A DNA stretch of 26,282 bases from Bacteroidota bacterium (GTDB taxonomy: Bacteria > Bacteroidota > Ignavibacteria > UBA10030): assembly GCA_003519375.1 (NCBI GenBank), contig DOWV01000163.1:1-26282 (forward strand), read 5' to 3'. Under the pieces are notes generated by a model. The model made no database searches. It saw only the letters and a list, made by a program, of their open reading frames with translations, and had not been told where the DNA came from. Shown here piece after piece: positions 22,198 to 26,282 of the stretch. The translations under genes and the position numbers were made by a program. Numbering within the stretch: position 1 is the first letter of the stretch; every line of letters begins with the position of its first letter.

Positions 22198-24216
22198 ATG
22201 ATGGCACTGCGCCGCTCGTCAGGCCTTTTGACGCTCCTCGTCCTTCTGGCGTTGCCGTCCCAGCTGCGCTCTCAGGCCAGGGGACAGGACAGCGTTGCGT
22301 ATAAGCCCGCCATGGAACGTCTGTTCCTCGATGCGATGAAATCCTTCACCGACGAAGACTACGCCCGGGCGGAGGCAGGATTTCTTAGCGTTGTCAATCA
22401 GCCGGATGTTTCCCATCGGGCCTCGGCAGCATACCTCATGGCGGCGAAAGCGATGTACCACCGGGGTGCTTATCGGTCGTCCGTCGACCTGCTGCGCCGA
22501 TTCCTCAATCGTTTTCAGCGGTCTGAGTATATCGACGATGCCCACTATACGCTCGCCCTCGATTTTTTCCAACTTGAGCAATACAACGAATCCGCGGGGC
22601 TTTTCATGCGAGTGCATCAGACTTCTTCCGATACCGCTCTGGCTGCCCGCGCAGGAAGGATGCTCGAACTCGTCGTCTTGACGAATCTCGACATCCCCGA
22701 TCTTCGCGCTCTTTCAAAAGAAGCACGACGACTTGAAACAAAGGCTTTTGTTTCCCTGGCCCTCGCGGAGAAAGTTCTCCGGACCGGCGACGCCAGGGCC
22801 GCGCGAGAAGCATTGCAGCCGGTCCTTGCTCTCCCTCCCGGAAGCTCACGCCGTTCCGAGGCGGAAGCGTTGCTCGATCGGATCGATCGCAGCGGTGTTG
22901 TAAAGGTCGGCGTTGTACTTCCCCTGACACTCAAATCGGATCAGTCAACGGCCCAGAGTATCGGGGAGGAAATGTTGAATGGGATTAAGCTTGCCACGGA
23001 CGAGCACAACCAGGACGCCATGCCGAAGGTGAGCCTCGAAGTGCGCAACTCGGAGAAGGATGCGGGGGCGGCTGCGAGAGAGATCTCCATGCTCAGTGCG
23101 GAGAACCAGATTCTCGCGATCGTCGGACCTGTGTTCAGCAATGAGGTGGCGGCCGGAGCCGGGCTCGCGGCGGCGAAGGGGATTCCGCTCATATCGCCGA
23201 CGGCAACAGCCCCGGGAATTGCGGCGATCGGCGAAAGTGTCTTTCAGGCGAATCCTGACTACCTTGTGCGTGGCCGTGCGATGGCACAGTATGCCGTTCA
23301 ATCGCTCGGTGCCCGCCGGTTTGCGATCCTTTCTGCGAATGACACCATGAACAAGCTCATGACGGGAGCATTCATTCGCGAGGTGCGTGCCCTCGGCGCC
23401 GAGCTGGTCTCGACGGAGTGGTACACGCCCGGCCAAACCGACTTGCGCGACGAACTCGCAAGGACTCGTCAGCGGGGAATGGAGCAGGCGGAGCCTGTCG
23501 TCATCAATTTTGGAGCTAAGCTCCGTCCGCAGGACGTGAAGAAAATGCTTCAGACCGGAATCCAGCAACAGGTGATTGATTCGCTCACAACGATCGGCGG
23601 ATTGACCGGCGTGGAGGTGCTGTTCGGCGAAAGAGGGGCAAGGGTGGCTGATTCGCTGAAGATTCCGACACAGCGCATCAGGGCAAAGTATGACAGCTTG
23701 AACTATCCTGTCACCGGGATTGATGCCTTCTTCGTGCCGATTGCAGGCTCAGACGAAATCGGGATTGTGACATCGCAAATTCGCTATTTCAATTTCCAGA
23801 CTCAGCTGCTTGGCACGGGGAACTGGGACGATCCGGCACAGCTCGAGCAGAACCGGCAGTATGCGAACGGCGTCATTTTTGCCACCGATACATATTGGGA
23901 AGAGAGTGACCCCCAGTATCAGGATTTCGCCCGTCAATTTCGAGCGAGGTATTCCAAAGCGCCGGACGGAAATGCCATGATCGGCTATGATGTGATGAAG
24001 CTTCTCCTGCGAGCCATTCGGCAGGGAGCAACGCGTCGCGAAGAAATTGTCTCAGCCCTCAGCTCGGTCCGACCCCTCCAGGGTGTTCACTCGAAAATCG
24101 TACTTGGACCGGGCCGTGTCAATACTTTTCTCACACTCCTCCAATTCAAGGCGCGCGCGATCCGGAAAATCGGAGAGATCGACGTCAGCCGCACCCCGCT
24201 TATCAGAACCGAATGA
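22198..24216 (+). CDS. Exported TPR plus type I periplasmic-binding fusion (LpoA-like)
   Basis: The 672-aa protein starts at the ATG at 22198 (a second Met follows at 22201). A signal peptide spans about residues 1-27 (LLTLLVLLALPSQLRSQA) without a lipobox Cys. Residues about 40-225 are TPR-like helices (AMKSFTDEDYARAEAGFLSV, YTLALDFFQLEQYNESAGLF). From about 235 a type I periplasmic-binding (LivJ-like) domain runs to the end: VVKVGVVLPLT, EMLNGIKLATDEHN, ILAIVGPVFSNEVAAGAGLAAAK, IPLISPTATAPGI, GYDVMKLLLRAI. TPR plus type I binding fold is the architecture of LpoA, the activator of penicillin-binding protein PBP1A, so that role is a reasonable inference. An amino-acid-binding role remains possible. 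The radC start overlaps its stop. Confidence 0.83.
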   Translation: MMALRRSSGLLTLLVLLALPSQLRSQARGQDSVAYKPAMERLFLDAMKSFTDEDYARAEAGFLSVVNQPDVSHRASAAYLMAAKAMYHRGAYRSSVDLLRRFLNRFQRSEYIDDAHYTLALDFFQLEQYNESAGLFMRVHQTSSDTALAARAGRMLELVVLTNLDIPDLRALSKEARRLETKAFVSLALAEKVLRTGDARAAREALQPVLALPPGSSRRSEAEALLDRIDRSGVVKVGVVLPLTLKSDQSTAQSIGEEMLNGIKLATDEHNQDAMPKVSLEVRNSEKDAGAAAREISMLSAENQILAIVGPVFSNEVAAGAGLAAAKGIPLISPTATAPGIAAIGESVFQANPDYLVRGRAMAQYAVQSLGARRFAILSANDTMNKLMTGAFIREVRALGAELVSTEWYTPGQTDLRDELARTRQRGMEQAEPVVINFGAKLRPQDVKKMLQTGIQQQVIDSLTTIGGLTGVEVLFGERGARVADSLKIPTQRIRAKYDSLNYPVTGIDAFFVPIAGSDEIGIVTSQIRYFNFQTQLLGTGNWDDPAQLEQNRQYANGVIFATDTYWEESDPQYQDFARQFRARYSKAPDGNAMIGYDVMKLLLRAIRQGATRREEIVSALSSVRPLQGVHSKIVLGPGRVNTFLTLLQFKARAIRKIGEIDVSRTPLIRTE

Positions 24217-24947
24217 TCAGCATGACCCGCTGTGTGCATCAGGAACGCACGGTTTTTGAATCCTCGTACTACCATACGACCATCAAACAGTGGCCGCCAG
24301 GGGAGAGACCGCGCGAAAAACTGCTCAATCACGGAGCGGCGTCGCTTACCGAGGCAGAGCTTCTCGCAATCCTCCTTCGCTCAGGCTCCAAGGGTGTTAC
24401 AGCCGTCGACCTGGCGAAAAAGCTCCTTTCGGAAAGCCGCACGCTTCGCGATCTCGCCAGACTCTCGATCCCGGACCTGCGTCAGCTTGGCATCGGGCGT
24501 GTCCGTGCGGCAAGCATTGTAGCAGCATTTGAGCTCGCGCGGCGTCTTCCAGCAAGCAATGGCGTCGATCGGCCGCTCTTTCACGCGCCTGAGGATGTCG
24601 CCCGGGTCTATCTCCCCAGGTTGTGCGATCTTCGCCACGAAGAGTTCTGGGCTCTTCTTCTGACGACGGCGAACCAGCTCGTGCGGGAAATCCGTGTTTC
24701 GAGCGGGACGCTCAATTCGTCTCTCGTCCATCCCCGCGAGTGCTTCTCGGAGGCGCTGAAAGAAAAGGCAGCGAGCGTGATTTTCGTCCACAACCATCCG
24801 AGCGGCAATCCGGAGCCGAGCCAGGAGGATATTGCCATCACGAGGCAGCTCTGCGAGGCGGGAAAAATTCTCGGGATTCCCGTGTATGACCATGTCATCG
24901 TGGCAGGTGCGCAATTCGCCAGTTTTGCGCAACGTGGGCTTCTCTGA
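24213..24947 (+). CDS. radC: RadC-family JAB/MPN domain protein
   Basis: The 244-aa protein has an N-terminal helix-hairpin-helix region (LTEAELLAILLRSGSKG, then LRQLGIGRVRAASIVAAFELARR) and a C-terminal JAB1/MPN metalloprotease-like domain with HNHPSGNPEPSQED, the HxH-x10-D metal motif. RadC was once linked to DNA repair; that is disputed and its biochemical role is not settled. The ATG at 24213 overlaps the upstream stop (ATGA), which supports this start even though the usual RadC core (KQWPPGERPREKLLNHG) begins about 24 residues later. Confidence 0.94.
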   Translation: MISMTRCVHQERTVFESSYYHTTIKQWPPGERPREKLLNHGAASLTEAELLAILLRSGSKGVTAVDLAKKLLSESRTLRDLARLSIPDLRQLGIGRVRAASIVAAFELARRLPASNGVDRPLFHAPEDVARVYLPRLCDLRHEEFWALLLTTANQLVREIRVSSGTLNSSLVHPRECFSEALKEKAASVIFVHNHPSGNPEPSQEDIAITRQLCEAGKILGIPVYDHVIVAGAQFASFAQRGLL

Positions 24948-24983
24948 GCGAATGCTAATAAAATCTTCGCGTGCGTGTTTCCC

Positions 24984-25012
24984 TTGACTTTTTCGGCTCA
25001 AAGTTGTATCAT
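24984..25012 (+). promoter_or_regulatory. sigma70-type promoter of the lipoprotein/LysM pair
   Basis: TTGACT (24984-24989), a 17-bp spacer and TATCAT (25007-25012) lie about 60 bp before the lipoprotein start, implying a leader near 50 nt. The spacing equals that of the ArsR and yggS promoters in this window. Confidence 0.75.
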
Positions 25013-25071
25013 TCTGCAGCATTTGATCCACTGTCTAAGACGACGTACTTGATTACATAGGAGAGGTGCTC

Positions 25072-25332
25072 ATGAAGAAATCACTTGCTGGGTTCATTGT
25101 TGCGGGTGCGTTGCTGGCGACGCTGGCGACGGGCTGCACCAGTAGGCCCAATGCAGAAGAGCTCAGGCAATTGGAAGATCTGAAAGCCGAGGTTTCTTCG
25201 CTCGAACGGCAGGTCGCCGCGAAGCAATCCGAAGTAGCTGCCCTGCAGAAAGCGATCGCAGACAAAACGGCGCAGCTGGCACAATGCGAGAAGGAAAAAT
25301 CCCTCGTGCAAGAACGTCTCAAGGGAATGTAA
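25072..25332 (+). CDS. Small coiled-coil lipoprotein (Lpp-like form)
   Basis: The 86-aa protein has a type II signal peptide with lipobox LATGC, so Cys22 would be lipidated. The mature part of about 64 residues is one heptad-rich coiled coil (LRQLEDLKAEVSSLERQVAA, then a KQ/EK-rich stretch ending RLKGM). AGGAGAGG precedes the ATG at 25072; the GTG two codons upstream lies within this ribosome site. It resembles murein lipoprotein in form but ends in Met rather than the peptidoglycan-linked Lys, so covalent attachment is not expected. Strong expression is suggested by the promoter and ribosome site. It is co-transcribed with the LysM gene 28 bp downstream. Confidence 0.83.
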   Translation: MKKSLAGFIVAGALLATLATGCTSRPNAEELRQLEDLKAEVSSLERQVAAKQSEVAALQKAIADKTAQLAQCEKEKSLVQERLKGM

Positions 25333-25360
25333 CCTAAGGCCAACGACAAGGAGAAAGACC

Positions 25361-26137
25361 ATGAAAGTATTGAATTGCGTAGTTCTCGTGGCGGCCTTAG
25401 TGCTCACTGTGGGCTCCTATGCCGCTGCACAAGAAATGACCAAGGAAGATTGGCAGAAACAGATCACTGAATTCACGGCGAAGCGCAATGAACTGAAGAC
25501 CAAGCTCGCCGGCATTCAGGCGGAAATCGACAAGTTGAAGAGGGAAGATGCGGACAAAGCCGCTGCGGTGAAAAAATGCAACGACGACCTGATGGCCCTC
25601 GTTGGCGCCGATGCAGCTTCTGAACGCTCGTTCGCCGCGAAGCTTGATGAAATCGATGCAAAGATCAACGAACTCTCCCGCCTCTCGAACCAGGACCTCT
25701 GGGCGCGGAAAGGTGAGATCGATGATGTCCAGAATACGCTCGATGAAGTCAAGAAGAACAAGCTTAGTGCGCTGCCGAAGTACTATGACAGAGTCAAAGA
25801 GCAGCAAAACCGCATCGATGCGCTCCGCAAAACCCTTGAATCGGCGCAGCTCGCCATGACCTACACGGTCGGTACGTGGGCGAAAGATCGCGATTGTCTC
25901 TGGAACATTGCCAAAAAGCCGAAGATCTATGACAATGCATTCCTGTGGCCGAAAATCTGGCAGGGCAACAAGGACAAGATTAAGAATCCCGACGTGATCA
26001 AGAAGGGGCAGGTCCTGTCGATTCCGCCCAAGGCAGACCTGACGAAGGAAGAGAAATCAGCGGCACGTTCCTATTGGAACAAGAAGAAGGCAGCCGAAGA
26101 GCCGGCAGCAGCACCAGCTGCTCCCGTGAAGCAATAA
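25361..26137 (+). CDS. Exported coiled-coil protein with C-terminal LysM domain
   Basis: The 258-aa protein has a cleavable signal peptide (about 1-23, ending YAAAQ), a long coiled coil (about 30-165) and one LysM domain (about 168-222: YTVGTWAKDRDCLWNIAKKP, LWPKIWQGNKDKIKNPDVI, GQVLSIPP). LysM binds N-acetylglucosamine polymers such as peptidoglycan. A Lys/Ala/Pro-rich tail (AAEEPAAAPAAPVKQ) ends the chain. AAGGAGAAAGACC precedes the ATG. It probably tethers or spaces the envelope together with the upstream lipoprotein (inference). Cys73 and Cys179 could form a disulfide after export. A strong terminator follows. Confidence 0.9.
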   Translation: MKVLNCVVLVAALVLTVGSYAAAQEMTKEDWQKQITEFTAKRNELKTKLAGIQAEIDKLKREDADKAAAVKKCNDDLMALVGADAASERSFAAKLDEIDAKINELSRLSNQDLWARKGEIDDVQNTLDEVKKNKLSALPKYYDRVKEQQNRIDALRKTLESAQLAMTYTVGTWAKDRDCLWNIAKKPKIYDNAFLWPKIWQGNKDKIKNPDVIKKGQVLSIPPKADLTKEEKSAARSYWNKKKAAEEPAAAPAAPVKQ

Positions 26138-26186
26138 GGAGTAAGAGCTCCCTACGATTGTTGAAGAATCGACATTCCACGCTTTT

Positions 26187-26237
26187 CGAAGCGCCCTCTC
26201 CGCACCGGTGTGCGGCTTTGAGGGCGTTTCGTTTTTT
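26187..26237 (+). terminator. Rho-independent terminator after the LysM gene
   Basis: CGAAGCGCCCTC (26187-26198) pairs with GAGGGCGTTTCG (26220-26231) with one G-U wobble. An inner stem CCGCAC (26200-26205) with GTGCGG (26210-26215) closes a CGGT loop. TTTTTT follows at 26232-26237. It ends the 25072-26137 operon. Confidence 0.93.
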
Positions 26238-26260
26238 CCGATCTGGGAGTGAACGTTCTC

Positions 26261-26282
26261 TTCAAAGAACTCACGCAAAGGC
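26261..26282. repeat. CTTTGCG-unit dispersed repeat (copy 4, cut by window end)
   Basis: The minus strand reads GCCTTTGCGTGAGTTCTTTGAA, with two CTTTG-type units as in the copies at 2286, 4691 and 18721. It may continue beyond the window. Confidence 0.4.

Overview
The window is chromosomal housekeeping sequence with no sign of plasmid, phage or insertion sequence. Gene content and protein flavour suggest a bacterium of the Bacteroidota/Chlorobiota/Ignavibacteria (FCB) side of the tree. The pointers are a T. thermophilus-like long IleRS with a GIHH signature, a TraR/DksA protein without the DksA tip motif, LspA with an extended loop between its catalytic Asp residues, a DUF6600-type envelope protein, and intergenic degenerate short tandem arrays. 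This placement is inference from protein resemblance; no 16S gene is present. GC is mid-range and even, and genes are tightly packed.

Layout. (1) 1-3749, minus strand: a partial SmtB/ArsR metal-sensor gene with a clear sigma70-type promoter and 12-2-12 operator, then (reading towards it) a TPR protein, shikimate dehydrogenase aroE and a LarE-like sulfur transferase overlapping aroE by 4 bp. (2) 3942-11981, plus strand: yggS, divIVA, purine nucleoside phosphorylase, ileS, traR/dksA, lspA, rluD. This order mirrors the Bacillus ylmE...divIVA-ileS-ylyA-lspA-ylyB cluster, with sepF/yggT/ylmH absent and a PNP gene inserted. (3) 11991-16682: a terminator, a minus-strand Trp-rich/Arg-rich exported protein (DUF6600-like), then a plus-strand Fn3 lipoprotein, a 63-aa unknown and an exported GH31 alpha-glucosidase. 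(4) 16960-24947: guaA, a two-gene ABC exporter, a TPR protein, an LpoA-like TPR plus type I periplasmic-binding fusion, and radC; the last three are translationally close or coupled. (5) 24984-26237: promoter, small coiled-coil lipoprotein, LysM/coiled-coil envelope protein and a strong intrinsic terminator.

Together the genes serve core metabolism (aromatic amino acids, purines, PLP homeostasis), translation, lipoprotein processing and envelope maintenance. I do not see a wholly new multigene system. The most interesting points are the altered GxHH signature in IleRS (linked in the literature to mupirocin hyper-resistance), the cross-phylum divIVA-ileS-lspA synteny, the complete SmtB-type zinc site with a matching operator, the three-cysteine LarE, the Asp substitution in the PNP base site, the LpoA-like protein, and several unrelated degenerate short tandem arrays in intergenic DNA.
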